Of a stretch of DNA of 42,621 bases, positions 16,263 to 24,658 are shown piece by piece (position 1 is the stretch's first letter; each line of letters begins with the position of its first letter). Source of the stretch: Gordonia sp. (in: high G+C Gram-positive bacteria) (lineage in GTDB: Bacteria > Actinomycetota > Actinomycetes > Mycobacteriales > Mycobacteriaceae). Both the position numbers and the translations under genes were made by a program. The notes below the pieces were generated by a model, which saw only the letters and a list, made by a program, of their open reading frames with translations, was not told the DNA's origin and did no database searches. The DNA is taken from the NCBI RefSeq assembly GCF_012515855.1, contig NZ_JAAYXO010000085.1:1-42621 (forward strand). Direction: 5' to 3'.

Positions 16263-17644
16263 CCTCGACGACGTCCACCACCTCCCTCCGGGTCTCCGGC
16301 GGGGAGGGCCAACACGGCCACCTCGACGAGCTCGCCACCGACCCGATCGCCCTCTTCCAGCGGGTGCGCGACGAGCACGGAGAGGTCGGCATGTTCCAGC
16401 TCGCCGACCGCGAGGTGGTCCTCGTCAGCGGCGCCGCCGCCAACGAGGAGTTCTTCCGAGCACCCGACGAGGTGCTCGATCAGGGCGCCGCGTACCCGTT
16501 CATGACGCCGATCTTCGGCGAGGGCGTCGTCTTCGACACCAGCCCGGAGCGGCGGTCGGAGATGCTGCACAACCAGGCGCTCAAAGCCTCGCACATGAAG
16601 CAGCACGCGGTGACGATCCCCGACGAGGTGGAGCGGATCATCGCCGACTGGGGCGACGAGGGCGAGATCGACCTGCTCGAGTTCTTCGCCGAACTGACCC
16701 TGTACACCTCGTCGTCGTGCTTGATCGGTCGCAAGTTCCGCGAGGAGTTGTCGGCCCACATCGCGCACCTGTACCACGAGCTGGAGAAGGGTACCGACCC
16801 GATCGCGTACGTCGACATGCACGCCGACATCGAGAGCTTCCGTCGTCGAGACGCCGCGCGCGAGGAACTGGTGGAGTTCATCGCGGGCGTCCTGGACGGT
16901 CGGATCGCCAACCCGCCCGCCGACAACAGCGACCGCGACCTGATGGACGTGCTGGTCTCGCTGAAGAACGACGACGGCTCGCAGATGTTCAGCCCCGACA
17001 CCGTCACCGGCATCTTCATCTCGATGATGTTCGCCGGGCACCACACCACGTCGGGCACCGCCGCGTGGACGTTGATCGAGCTGCTGAAGCATCCGGAGTA
17101 CCTGGCGGAGGTGACCGACGAGCTCGACGCCATCTACGCGGACGGAATCGAGTACAGCTTCGCGGCCATGCGGCAGATCCCCAAGCTCGAAGGCGCGATC
17201 AAGGAGGCCCTGCGGCTGCATCCGCCGTTGATCATCTTGATGCGTCTGGTCCAGGAGGACTTCGAGGTCGGCGGCGTCACGGTCCGCAAGGGCCAGTCGA
17301 TCGCCGTCTCGCCGGCCGTCTCGAACCGCCTGCCCGAGGACTTTCCGAATCCCGACTCCTTCGATCCCGCGCGCTACCAAGAGCCCCGGCAGGAAGACCT
17401 GGTCAACCGCTGGACGTGGATCCCGTTCGGAGCCGGCCGGCACCGCTGCGTCGGCGCGCAGTTCGCGATGATGCAGCTCAAAGCGATCTTCTCGGTGCTG
17501 CTGCGCAACTATGAATTCTCCCTCGCCCAGGACCCCGAGAGCTACCGCAACGACCACTCGAAGATGGTCGTTCAGCTTCAGCAGCCGTGTCGGGTGAGCT
17601 ATCAGCGTCGGGTCGACGCAGAGTCCTTCGCCGGAGAGTCCTGA
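16259..17644 (+). CDS. cyp51: CYP51, sterol 14-alpha-demethylase
   Basis: A 461-aa P450 whose sequence closely follows M. tuberculosis CYP51 as I recall it. It has the CYP51 B'-region AYPFMTPIFGEGVVFD, the helix I signature FAGHHTTSGTAAWT, EALRLHPPLIILMR with ExxR, RWTWIPFGAGRHRCVGAQFA with the heme Cys at residue 397, and the tail SYRNDHSKMVVQ. CYP51 removes the 14-alpha-methyl group of sterols using NAD(P)H-derived electrons. Bacteria of this group lack an obvious complete sterol route, so its true substrate is open. Start ATG 16259 overlaps the SDR stop; the C-terminus is about 10 residues longer than the mycobacterial protein. Confidence 0.97.
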   Translation: MTSTTSTTSLRVSGGEGQHGHLDELATDPIALFQRVRDEHGEVGMFQLADREVVLVSGAAANEEFFRAPDEVLDQGAAYPFMTPIFGEGVVFDTSPERRSEMLHNQALKASHMKQHAVTIPDEVERIIADWGDEGEIDLLEFFAELTLYTSSSCLIGRKFREELSAHIAHLYHELEKGTDPIAYVDMHADIESFRRRDAAREELVEFIAGVLDGRIANPPADNSDRDLMDVLVSLKNDDGSQMFSPDTVTGIFISMMFAGHHTTSGTAAWTLIELLKHPEYLAEVTDELDAIYADGIEYSFAAMRQIPKLEGAIKEALRLHPPLIILMRLVQEDFEVGGVTVRKGQSIAVSPAVSNRLPEDFPNPDSFDPARYQEPRQEDLVNRWTWIPFGAGRHRCVGAQFAMMQLKAIFSVLLRNYEFSLAQDPESYRNDHSKMVVQLQQPCRVSYQRRVDAESFAGES

Positions 17645-17835
17645 TGCGCGTCGTCGTCGACCTGGACCTGTGCCAAGGCCACGGGATGTGCGAGATGGAG
17701 GCACCCGACGTCTTCGAGGCCGGGCGCGACTCGGTCTCGATCCTTGAACCCGAATTCGATGAATCCCGGCGCGCCGAAGTCGAGGCCGCCGTCCGTTACT
17801 GCCCAACCCAAGCCCTGAAGATCGTGGAGGATTGA
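17644..17835 (+). CDS. 3Fe-4S ferredoxin (Rv0763c-like)
   Basis: A 63-aa ferredoxin. Cysteines sit as CQGHGMC near the N-terminus and CP in YCPTQALKIV near the C-terminus, the three-Cys pattern of single-cluster [3Fe-4S] ferredoxins that serve bacterial P450s. It would pass electrons to CYP51 and perhaps CYP123. No reductase gene is in the window, so the electrons must come from an enzyme encoded elsewhere. Start ATG 17644 overlaps the cyp51 stop (TGATG). The longer open frame upstream lies inside cyp51. Confidence 0.93.
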   Translation: MRVVVDLDLCQGHGMCEMEAPDVFEAGRDSVSILEPEFDESRRAEVEAAVRYCPTQALKIVED

Positions 17836-17836
17836 C

Positions 17837-18391
17837 ATGCCCTTTGACCGTGCCGAACTCGATGAGATGAAGCGCCGCTGGCTCGACGCCAACGTCGAAG
17901 CCGAGAAAGCTGGTGACTGGAAGCCGCTCGCCGAGTTCTACACCGAAGACGCCACCTACGGCTGGAACTACGGACCGGAGAAGGACTTCATGGCCGTCGG
18001 GCGCGACGAGATCCGCGATCTCGCGCTCGGCCAGGAGATGGACGGCCTCGAAGGCTGGGAGTACCCGTACCAGGCGTGGGTGATCGACGAGCATACCGGC
18101 GACATGATCGGACTGTGGCGACAGATCAACGAGGGCACGCGAGCCGACGGGACGCACTACGGCGTGCACGGCATCGGCGGCAGCTGGTTCCGGTATGCGG
18201 GTGACTTCCAGTTCAGCTGGCAGCGCGACTTCTTCGACTTCGGCAACGTCTCCGCGCTGTTCTTGGAGATGCTGACGAACCAGGCGTGCAGCGACGGGAT
18301 GTTGAAGCGGATCGAGAAATCGGCGCCCGGCAACCTGCCCGGCTGGTATCCGCTCGGCGAGGCACCCGTCGGCCTGTGGACGCTGCCGTGA
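17837..18391 (+). CDS. NTF2/SnoaL-like protein (Rv0762c-like)
   Basis: A 184-aa protein with an NTF2-like start: ELDEMKRRWLDANVEAEKAGDW then LAEFYTEDATYGWNYGP, the helix-strand pattern of SnoaL, ketosteroid-isomerase and dehydratase-like folds. Aromatic residues are frequent. GGAGG at 17826-17830 serves the ATG at 17837. It follows the ferredoxin in the cyp51 operon, as Rv0762c does, which suggests isomerase or dehydratase chemistry, or a binding role, on the P450 product. No catalytic residue can be assigned. Confidence 0.8.
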   Translation: MPFDRAELDEMKRRWLDANVEAEKAGDWKPLAEFYTEDATYGWNYGPEKDFMAVGRDEIRDLALGQEMDGLEGWEYPYQAWVIDEHTGDMIGLWRQINEGTRADGTHYGVHGIGGSWFRYAGDFQFSWQRDFFDFGNVSALFLEMLTNQACSDGMLKRIEKSAPGNLPGWYPLGEAPVGLWTLP

Positions 18392-19632
18392 CCCTGCATC
18401 ATTTGACGCACGACCAGCTGGCCGCGCTGGTCCCGGAGTCGTTGCTGTCGGGCCAGCTGATCGACCGCTCCGGCATGGCCCACCTGATCTCGGCGTTCGG
18501 GCGCGAGGGCATGACGCAGGTCGCGATCGAGGAGTGGATGGCCGCCAGCCCGGTCTACACCGGCCGGATGCGGGACGCGCTCGGGATCGACGGCGACGGT
18601 GTCGAGGACATGTTCAAGTGCCTTCAGCTCGACATCGGCGCGCCGCCGCAGTTCATGGACTTCCGGTATTCGATCACCGACAAGTACCACGGCTCGTTCG
18701 TCCTCGATCACTGCGGCGCGCTGCTCGACGTGGAGCCGATGGGCGATGAGTACGTGACCGCGATGTGCCACGACATCGAAGACCCGACCTTCGACGCCAC
18801 CGCCATCGCCACCAACCGTCGGGCTCGGATCCGACCTGTGCACCGACCGCCGCGCATGCCCGTCGACCGCACGCCGCACTGCGAGTGGACCGTCACGATC
18901 GAACCCGATCGCGACGAACTGCCGCTGCCGAAGGTCACCGAACCGACGTTGCAGACCCGGGCTGCGACCATCGAGCTCAGCGCGATCGACCCGACGGCAG
19001 GCGACGGTCGCAGCGACTATCGGGGGCCGCTGACGGAAGACCTGGAGTTCGGTGAGTTCTCGTCGTCGGCGCTGGTGCGGATCGCGGAGGAGGCCGCGCT
19101 GCAGCACCAACTCCTGGCGTTCGGCTTCCTGATGTCGGTGTTGCGTCGGACCGATCCCGATGCGGCCGACGACATCCTCGAGAAGCAGCTCATCGGCATC
19201 GCGGGCATCACCGCCGAGCGTCTGGCGGCCGCGCTGTTCGACGGCCGTTCCGATGCCGCGACCCTCGCCGACGTGCTGACCGTGCACCCGGTGTTCGGGC
19301 CGGTTCAGTACACCGGAGTGGTGGCCGAGGCGGTCGGCGACCAGGTCCGCGTCCGGATCCCGCGTAGTTCGCCCGCGGTCGAGGACGGCGCCTGGCTGCG
19401 CCTGCTGTCGCAGGGACGCGTCGACGCACTGCAATCGGCCGCACGTGCGGTCGACGAGACGTGGGTCGTCGGTGAGACCGTCGTCGAAGGTGATGAGCTG
19501 GTCGTCTCGATCGCGCGCGGCGAGCCCCAGCGCGAGTCGGGCGAGGTGGCGATCGTGCGCTTCTCGGCTGGGTCGTCGTTCGCCTTCGCCGATCGCGGTC
19601 CGTCGAGGCCGCTGCCGCTGACGGTGGTGTAG
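18388..19632 (+). CDS. Conserved-looking protein of unknown function, last gene of cyp51 operon
   Basis: I do not recognise this 414-aa protein. The GTG at 18388 overlaps the stop of the NTF2-like gene (GTGA), so it is translated with the cyp51 operon. There is no signal peptide or clear membrane segment. The middle has paired Cys/His-rich pieces: LDHCGALLDVEP, TAMCHDIEDP and PHCEWTV. They are spaced like a small-molecule- or metal-binding domain, and may recall the ATC-hydrolase-like fold. A helical segment VRIAEEAALQHQL follows near residue 230. Codon use matches the neighbours. A role in the P450 pathway is inferred from coupling only. Confidence 0.8.
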   Translation: MTLHHLTHDQLAALVPESLLSGQLIDRSGMAHLISAFGREGMTQVAIEEWMAASPVYTGRMRDALGIDGDGVEDMFKCLQLDIGAPPQFMDFRYSITDKYHGSFVLDHCGALLDVEPMGDEYVTAMCHDIEDPTFDATAIATNRRARIRPVHRPPRMPVDRTPHCEWTVTIEPDRDELPLPKVTEPTLQTRAATIELSAIDPTAGDGRSDYRGPLTEDLEFGEFSSSALVRIAEEAALQHQLLAFGFLMSVLRRTDPDAADDILEKQLIGIAGITAERLAAALFDGRSDAATLADVLTVHPVFGPVQYTGVVAEAVGDQVRVRIPRSSPAVEDGAWLRLLSQGRVDALQSAARAVDETWVVGETVVEGDELVVSIARGEPQRESGEVAIVRFSAGSSFAFADRGPSRPLPLTVV

Positions 19633-19649
19633 CGCCTGCCGGCGATCTC

Positions 19650-19655
19650 TAGACT
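19650..19655 (+). promoter_or_regulatory. -10 box of leaderless MFS gene
   Basis: TAGACT ends 6 bases before the ATG at 19662, with no Shine-Dalgarno sequence between. It indicates that the transporter gene has its own promoter although only 29 bases follow the preceding stop. Confidence 0.55.
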
Positions 19656-19661
19656 TCTCGC

Positions 19662-20894
19662 ATGACCTCGATCGAAGCCGTCCAGCGGCGGACGCTGCGC
19701 GTCGTCGTCGCCAGCCAGGTGATGGGCGGAGCGGGACTGGCCGCGGGCGTCGCGGTGGGCGCGCTGCTGGCGGCCGACATGCTCGGGAGCGACGGCCTCG
19801 CGGGACTTCCGATCGCGCTCTTCACTCTCGGTTCGGCCTTGGCCGCCTACCTCATCGGACGGTTCACGCAGAGTCGCGGCCGACGGCTCGGACTCGGCCT
19901 CGGCTTCGCTGCCGGCGGGCTCGGCGCCGTGGGCGTCGTCGTGGCCGCCGTGACCGGGAGCATCCCGCTGCTGTTCGTCTCGTTCGTCGTCTACGGATCG
20001 GGGACCGCCAGCAACTTGCAGGCGCGGTATGCGGGCACCGACCTCGCGACCCCCGAACAACGCGGACGGGCGGTGAGCGTGGCGCTGGTGTCGACCACGC
20101 TCGGCGCGGTCGCCGGGCCGAATCTGATCGAGCCGCTCGGACGACTGGCCGAGGCGTTGGGGATACCGGCGCTCGCTGGACCGTTCCTGCTCGCCGCCGT
20201 CGCCTACCTCGCGGCGGGCGCGGTGCTGATCGCGCTGCTGCGCCCCGATCCCTATCTGCTGGCACGCACCCTCGAACCGCAGTCCGACGACGGTCCGGCC
20301 GTCGGGAAACGGTCGCCGTTCAGGTCGCGCGCGGTGATCGCCGGGGCCTCGGCGATGGTGCTGACCCAGATCATGATGGTGGCCGTCATGACCATGACGC
20401 CGGTGCACATGCGCGCCCACGACCATTCGCTGGGGCAGGTGGGTCTGGTGATCGGCGTGCACATCGGCGCGATGTATCTGCCGTCGTTGGTGACCGGAGC
20501 GTTGGTCGATCGCATCGGCCGCACCGCGATGGCACTGGCAGGCGGGGTCACCCTGCTGCTCGCCGGGGTGCTCGCCGCCCTGGCGCCCGCCGACTCGCTC
20601 GCCCTGCTGATTCTCGCGTTGGCGCTGCTGGGTCTGGGCTGGAACTTCGGTCTCATCGCGGGCACCGCACTGATCGTCGACGGGACCGCAGTCTCCGAAC
20701 GGGCACACGTTCAGGGATCGGTCGACGTTCTCATCGCTCTCGCGGGCGCCGGCGCCGGCGTGGCGTCCGGCGTCGTCGCGTCGGCGACGAGCTTCGGCAC
20801 GCTCGCCGTGGCGGGCGGCGTGGTGGCGATGGCGATCGTCCCGATCCTCATGTGGAGTCGGAGCTCCGGGGACACGCCACCCCGACCGTCGTGA
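19662..20894 (+). CDS. Major facilitator superfamily transporter
   Basis: A 410-aa integral membrane protein with about 12 hydrophobic helices. YLIGRFTQSRGRRLGLGLGF near residue 65 is an MFS motif-A-like loop, and DRIGRTAMALAGG near residue 283 repeats it in the second half, separated by a polar central loop (residues 205-220). MFS carriers export or import small molecules using the proton gradient. The substrate is unknown; its place after the P450 operon could mean export of a product, but it has its own leaderless-type promoter. Confidence 0.88.
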   Translation: MTSIEAVQRRTLRVVVASQVMGGAGLAAGVAVGALLAADMLGSDGLAGLPIALFTLGSALAAYLIGRFTQSRGRRLGLGLGFAAGGLGAVGVVVAAVTGSIPLLFVSFVVYGSGTASNLQARYAGTDLATPEQRGRAVSVALVSTTLGAVAGPNLIEPLGRLAEALGIPALAGPFLLAAVAYLAAGAVLIALLRPDPYLLARTLEPQSDDGPAVGKRSPFRSRAVIAGASAMVLTQIMMVAVMTMTPVHMRAHDHSLGQVGLVIGVHIGAMYLPSLVTGALVDRIGRTAMALAGGVTLLLAGVLAALAPADSLALLILALALLGLGWNFGLIAGTALIVDGTAVSERAHVQGSVDVLIALAGAGAGVASGVVASATSFGTLAVAGGVVAMAIVPILMWSRSSGDTPPRPS

Positions 20895-20900
20895 CGGTCG
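20883..20900. terminator. Hairpin between convergent MFS and thioesterase genes
   Basis: CGACCGTC (20883-20890) and GACGGTCG (20893-20900) are perfectly complementary and overlap the MFS stop codon. In this 22-base convergent gap the hairpin could end transcription from both sides. There is no T-run, so the call rests on position and symmetry. Confidence 0.4.
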
Positions 20901-20916
20901 CGACGAGCCCGTCGCC

Positions 20917-21813
20917 TCAGACGTCGAACCGAGCGTCTGCGGTGGCGCGGCCCAGGAGCTGCTCGCCGTCGTACATGCGGGCGTCGAAGATCGACAGTCG
21001 ACGACCCAGCTTCACCGGCGTCACCTCGACGCGGACCGAGCGACCGTCCACGACGGGGGAGCGGTGGAATTCGCAGGTGAAGTCGATCAACTGGTAGCCG
21101 CCGCCGGCCCGGACGTTGCGCTGTGCGTCGAACGAGCAGGCCTGCGCGAGCATGGCGGCGATCACGCCGCCGTGCATGGTCCCCATCAGATTCGCCATCC
21201 AGGGGGCCGCGGTGAACTCGACGGCCACCGAGCCATCGTCGTCGCTGCGGGTCACCGAGCCGCCGAGGAGTTCGGTGATCGGGCCGACGGGCAGGGTGCC
21301 GTCGATCAACTGCGCGACGACCTCCGCACCGGACAGCGCGGGATCGAGCGGCGCGACCGCGGGCTGCGAGTTCGGGGCGACGGGCTCGGGCAGCGCGAGG
21401 TCGTCGGAGCCGTCGACGACGGGACGGCCGACCCGGACGTTGCGAGCGGTGCCGACGCAGACGACGGAGCCGTCGGCGCGCGTGATCTGCACGGTGGTGG
21501 AGCCGTAGCCGGGGTCGCTGATGGCGAGTTCGGCCGTGGCGCGCAGACGGTCGTGGACCTCGGGGCGATGCAGCATCGACATCGACAGACGTGCCTGCAT
21601 CGAGGACGTCTCGGGCTCGGCGAAGTAGAAGGGCATGCCGCCGAGGTCGTCGAACAGCACGGCCAGCGCAGGCAACTCGACGAGGCCGCGGTGGTCGGTG
21701 ACCCCGGTGCCGAGCAGTTGCGTCATGGCCGGTGGCGGATAGCCGGGCTCGCGATCGATGGCGAACGCGGCGAACGGGTCGGTGGTCGTCGAGGCACCGG
21801 GAGGCATGGTCAT
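20917..21813 (-). CDS. Double-hotdog thioesterase-like protein
   Basis: A 298-aa protein with two hotdog-type halves. The C-terminal half (about 180-295) has NLMGTMHGGVIAAMLAQACSF with the HGG motif of acyl-CoA thioesterases. The N-terminal half has a related strand pattern (GLVELPALAVLFDDLGG then STTVQITRADG) but a less clear active site. Acyl-CoA hydrolysis is the likely activity. The ATG at 21813 lies 6 bases after TAGGAC on the minus strand, a weak leaderless-type signal; an in-frame ATG at 21807 is an alternative. Confidence 0.8.
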   Translation of the reverse strand: MTMPPGASTTTDPFAAFAIDREPGYPPPAMTQLLGTGVTDHRGLVELPALAVLFDDLGGMPFYFAEPETSSMQARLSMSMLHRPEVHDRLRATAELAISDPGYGSTTVQITRADGSVVCVGTARNVRVGRPVVDGSDDLALPEPVAPNSQPAVAPLDPALSGAEVVAQLIDGTLPVGPITELLGGSVTRSDDDGSVAVEFTAAPWMANLMGTMHGGVIAAMLAQACSFDAQRNVRAGGGYQLIDFTCEFHRSPVVDGRSVRVEVTPVKLGRRLSIFDARMYDGEQLLGRATADARFDV

Positions 21814-22024
21814 GGGTCTGTCCTATCAGGAGCGCCCAGGTCACGAGAAACCGTCGACTGGGCGGCGGGGACCGTCGCCGACCTGGCGGCACTCGGCGGT
21901 GCGGTGAAGATCAGCCGTCGGACGGACGCGCGAGGGAAGGCTTCCCTCGAAACATCGTGAGCGGGAGGATCTTTGCAGTTCAGGGCGTCGGCTACCGAAC
22001 GCCGTCGACTTCGACCGTAGAAAC

Positions 22025-22042
22025 AATCATGCATGCTTGATT
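22025..22042. promoter_or_regulatory. 18-bp near-palindrome in a divergent promoter region
   Basis: AATCATGCATGCTTGATT is symmetric at 16 of 18 positions and unusually AT-rich for this DNA. It lies 30 bases before the ATG at 22072, inside the 258-base gap between divergent genes. It overlaps where a -35 to -10 region for the plus-strand gene would be. A dimeric repressor site is likely; the regulator is unknown. CGCCCAG/CTGGGCG (21833-21839, 21858-21864) is another, weaker inverted pair near the minus-strand gene. Confidence 0.45.
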
Positions 22043-22071
22043 TGTTTGTCGATTCGTGTGACTCTGGTCGC

Positions 22072-22857
22072 ATGGCGATTGTGGACCAACTCGTACAGGC
22101 TCTGCAGGACGAATCCGATTCGCTCGATGGGCTTGTCGCGACTCTGCCCGACGAGAAGTGGGCGACGATGACGCCGTCCGAGGGCTGGAGCATCGCCCAT
22201 CAGATCGGGCACCTGCTCTGGACCGACCGCGTCTCGCTGCTGTCGATCACCGACGAGGCGGCCTTCGCCGAACTCGTCGCGTCGGCGATGACCGACCCGA
22301 TGGGTTTCGTCGACGCAGCCGCGGAAACCGAGGCCGCACGACCACCGGCCGAACTGCTGACCGACTGGCGCAAGACGCGTGCCAGGCTCGCCGGCGCACT
22401 GCTCGCCGTCGAGGAGGGCCGCAAACTCAACTGGTTCGGCCCGCCGATGTCGGCGGCGTCCATGGCCACGGCTCGACTGATGGAATCGTGGGCGCACGGA
22501 CTCGACGTGGCCGAGGCGCTCGGCGTTCCGCATCCCGAAGGCGACCGCATCAAGCACGTGGTCCATCTCGGCGTGCGGACCCGCAACTTCGCGTACCTGG
22601 TCAACGGTCTCGACGCTCCCGCCGACGACTTCCGCTACGAGATCACGGCGCCGTCCGGCGAACTGTGGACGTGGGGGCCGGACACCGCGACCAACGTCGT
22701 GCGCGGCCCGGCGGTCGACTTCTGCGAACTCGTCACCCAGCGCCGACACCTCAGCGATCTCGCCCTCGAGGTGATCGGCGACGACGCCGCGCAGTGGGCG
22801 TCCATCGCGCAGGTCTTCGCAGGCCCGCCCGGAGGCGGCCGCCCCGCGCAGAGCTAG
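22072..22857 (+). CDS. Maleylpyruvate isomerase-like (MDMPI) TIGR03084-type protein
   Basis: A 261-aa helical-bundle protein of the DinB/MDMPI type. [20 protein letters not shown] near residue 40 carries the first His positions and [19 protein letters not shown] near residue 145 the later His, the three-His metal site of mycothiol-dependent isomerases. The C-terminal domain holds [17 protein letters not shown]. The family uses mycothiol or has unknown activity. I start it at ATG 22072 rather than the ATG at 22033, which lies in the palindrome. It is separated by 61 bases and a strong ribosome site from the next gene. Confidence 0.8.
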   Translation: MAIVDQLVQALQDESDSLDGLVATLPDEKWATMTPSEGWSIAHQIGHLLWTDRVSLLSITDEAAFAELVASAMTDPMGFVDAAAETEAARPPAELLTDWRKTRARLAGALLAVEEGRKLNWFGPPMSAASMATARLMESWAHGLDVAEALGVPHPEGDRIKHVVHLGVRTRNFAYLVNGLDAPADDFRYEITAPSGELWTWGPDTATNVVRGPAVDFCELVTQRRHLSDLALEVIGDDAAQWASIAQVFAGPPGGGRPAQS

Positions 22858-22918
22858 TCCGACACCAGCGCTCGCCAGGTGAACCCGCTTCTCTCAGTGC
22901 ACACAGGAGGAACTCTTC

Positions 22919-24655
22919 ATGTCTGACACCCCTCGCCCCATCCGCATCGGCAACGTGTCCGGCTTCTACGGCGACCGTTTCAGCGCGGTCCGCGAGATGC
23001 TGGAGGGCGGCGACCTCGACTACATCGTCGGTGACTACCTCGCCGAGCTCACCATGCTCATCCTCGGCCGCGACCGCCTCAAGAACCCCGACCTCGGTTA
23101 CGCGAAGACCTTCCTGCGCCAGATGGAGGAGAACCTGGAGCTCCTCGCCGAGAAGGACGTCAAGGTGATCGTGAACGCCGGCGGTCTCAACCCGCACGGC
23201 CTGGCCGTCGCGCTGCGCGAGGTGATCGACAAGCTCGGCGTCGACCGCCGGGTGGCCTTCGTGAACGGCGACGACATCGTCGGCCGTGCCGCCGAACTGG
23301 GCCTCGGCACCCCGATCACCGCCAACGCCTACCTCGGTGGATTCGGGATCAAGGCGGCGCTCGACGCCGGAGCCGACATCGTCGTGACCGGTCGCGTCAC
23401 CGACGCCTCGCTGGTGGTCGGCACGGCCGCCTCGGCCTTCGGCTGGGGCTACGACGACCTCGACCAGCTGGCCGGCGCCGTCGTGGCGGGCCACGTGATC
23501 GAGTGCAGCGCGCAGGCCACCGGCGGCAACTACTCGTTCTTCACCGAGATCGAAGACATGGGCAAGCTGGGCTTCCCGATCGCGGAAGTGGCGGCCGACG
23601 GCTCGTCGGTCATCACCAAGCACGAGGGCACCGGCGGTGCGGTGCTGGTCGGTACCGTCACCGCGCAGCTGCTGTACGAGGTCGCCGGCCCGCGCTACTA
23701 CAACCCCGACGCCACCGCCCGCCTCGACACCATCGCGCTGTCACAGGAAGGACGCGACCGTGTTCGCATCAGCGGGGTCAAGGGCGAGGCCCCGCCGAAG
23801 GACCTCAAGGTCTCGATGAACCACCTCGGCGGCATCCGCAACGAGTTCGAGGTGGTCCTCACCGGCCTCGACATCGAAGCCAAGGCCGCCCTGTTCCAGA
23901 AGCAGTTCGAGGCCGCGCTGCCGTCCCGTCCGGCCGAGCTGACCTGGGAACTGGTCCGCCTCGACCGCCCGGACGCCGACACCGAGGAGAAGGCCAGCGC
24001 CATGCTCCGCTGCGTGGTCCGCGACGCCGACCCCAAGAAGGCCGGTCGCCAGTTCACCAGCACCGCCGTCGAACTCGCGCTCGCCAGCTACCCGGGCTTC
24101 ACCCTCACCGCACCTCCCGGCAACGGCTCGCCCTACGGCGTCTTCGAACCCGGTTACGTCGACGCCGCACTGGTGCCGCACCAGGTCAACCAGCCCGGCG
24201 GGGTCACCGTCCGCATCGAGCCGTCGCCGCTGCGCGCCGAGCCGATCGTGGACCAGAGCGTCCCGTCATCCGGTACCACCGCGGAGTGGGGCGCCACCGT
24301 CGACGCGCCCCTCGGGACCGTCGCCGGAGCCCGCTCGGGCGACAAGGGCGGCAGCGCCAACATCGGACTGTGGGCCCGCAGCGACGACGAGTACGCGTGG
24401 CTCGACCAGATCCTCTCGGTCGACAAGCTCAAGGAACTGCTTCCCGAGGTCGCCGATCTCACCGTGCACCGCTACCCGCTGCCCAACATGCGTGCGGTCA
24501 ACTTCGTGATCGAAGAAGTCCTCGGGCGCGGTGTGGCCGAGAACGTCCGCTTCGATCCGCAGGCCAAGGGCCTCGGCGAATGGCTGCGGTCGCGCGTCGT
24601 CGCCGTTCCGGCCCGATTCTTGAACGAGTCGACCACCACGAATGAAGGGAACTGA
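22919..24655 (+). CDS. AtuA-family (DUF1446) protein, Rv0976c-like
   Basis: A 578-aa protein of the family named after AtuA of acyclic terpene utilisation. The large N-terminal domain begins IRIGNVSGFYGDRFSAVREML and includes NAGGLNPHG, TGRVTDASLV and ECSAQATGGNYSFF. A C-terminal ferredoxin-fold-like domain of about 105 residues starts near 460 (TVAGARSGDKGGSANIGLWA). The biochemical role of AtuA proteins is not settled. AGGAGG at 22905-22910 serves the ATG. It heads the same series as Rv0976c-fadE13-accD2-accA2-fadE12-echA7 in M. tuberculosis (reverse strand there). Confidence 0.9.
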   Translation: MSDTPRPIRIGNVSGFYGDRFSAVREMLEGGDLDYIVGDYLAELTMLILGRDRLKNPDLGYAKTFLRQMEENLELLAEKDVKVIVNAGGLNPHGLAVALREVIDKLGVDRRVAFVNGDDIVGRAAELGLGTPITANAYLGGFGIKAALDAGADIVVTGRVTDASLVVGTAASAFGWGYDDLDQLAGAVVAGHVIECSAQATGGNYSFFTEIEDMGKLGFPIAEVAADGSSVITKHEGTGGAVLVGTVTAQLLYEVAGPRYYNPDATARLDTIALSQEGRDRVRISGVKGEAPPKDLKVSMNHLGGIRNEFEVVLTGLDIEAKAALFQKQFEAALPSRPAELTWELVRLDRPDADTEEKASAMLRCVVRDADPKKAGRQFTSTAVELALASYPGFTLTAPPGNGSPYGVFEPGYVDAALVPHQVNQPGGVTVRIEPSPLRAEPIVDQSVPSSGTTAEWGATVDAPLGTVAGARSGDKGGSANIGLWARSDDEYAWLDQILSVDKLKELLPEVADLTVHRYPLPNMRAVNFVIEEVLGRGVAENVRFDPQAKGLGEWLRSRVVAVPARFLNESTTTNEGN

Positions 24656-24658
24656 CCC

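Noticed and set aside
22033-22071. Upstream ATG at 22033 as start of the MDMPI-like protein
   Set aside because: It lies inside the AT-rich palindrome, and the extra 13 residues do not resemble the family N-terminus.
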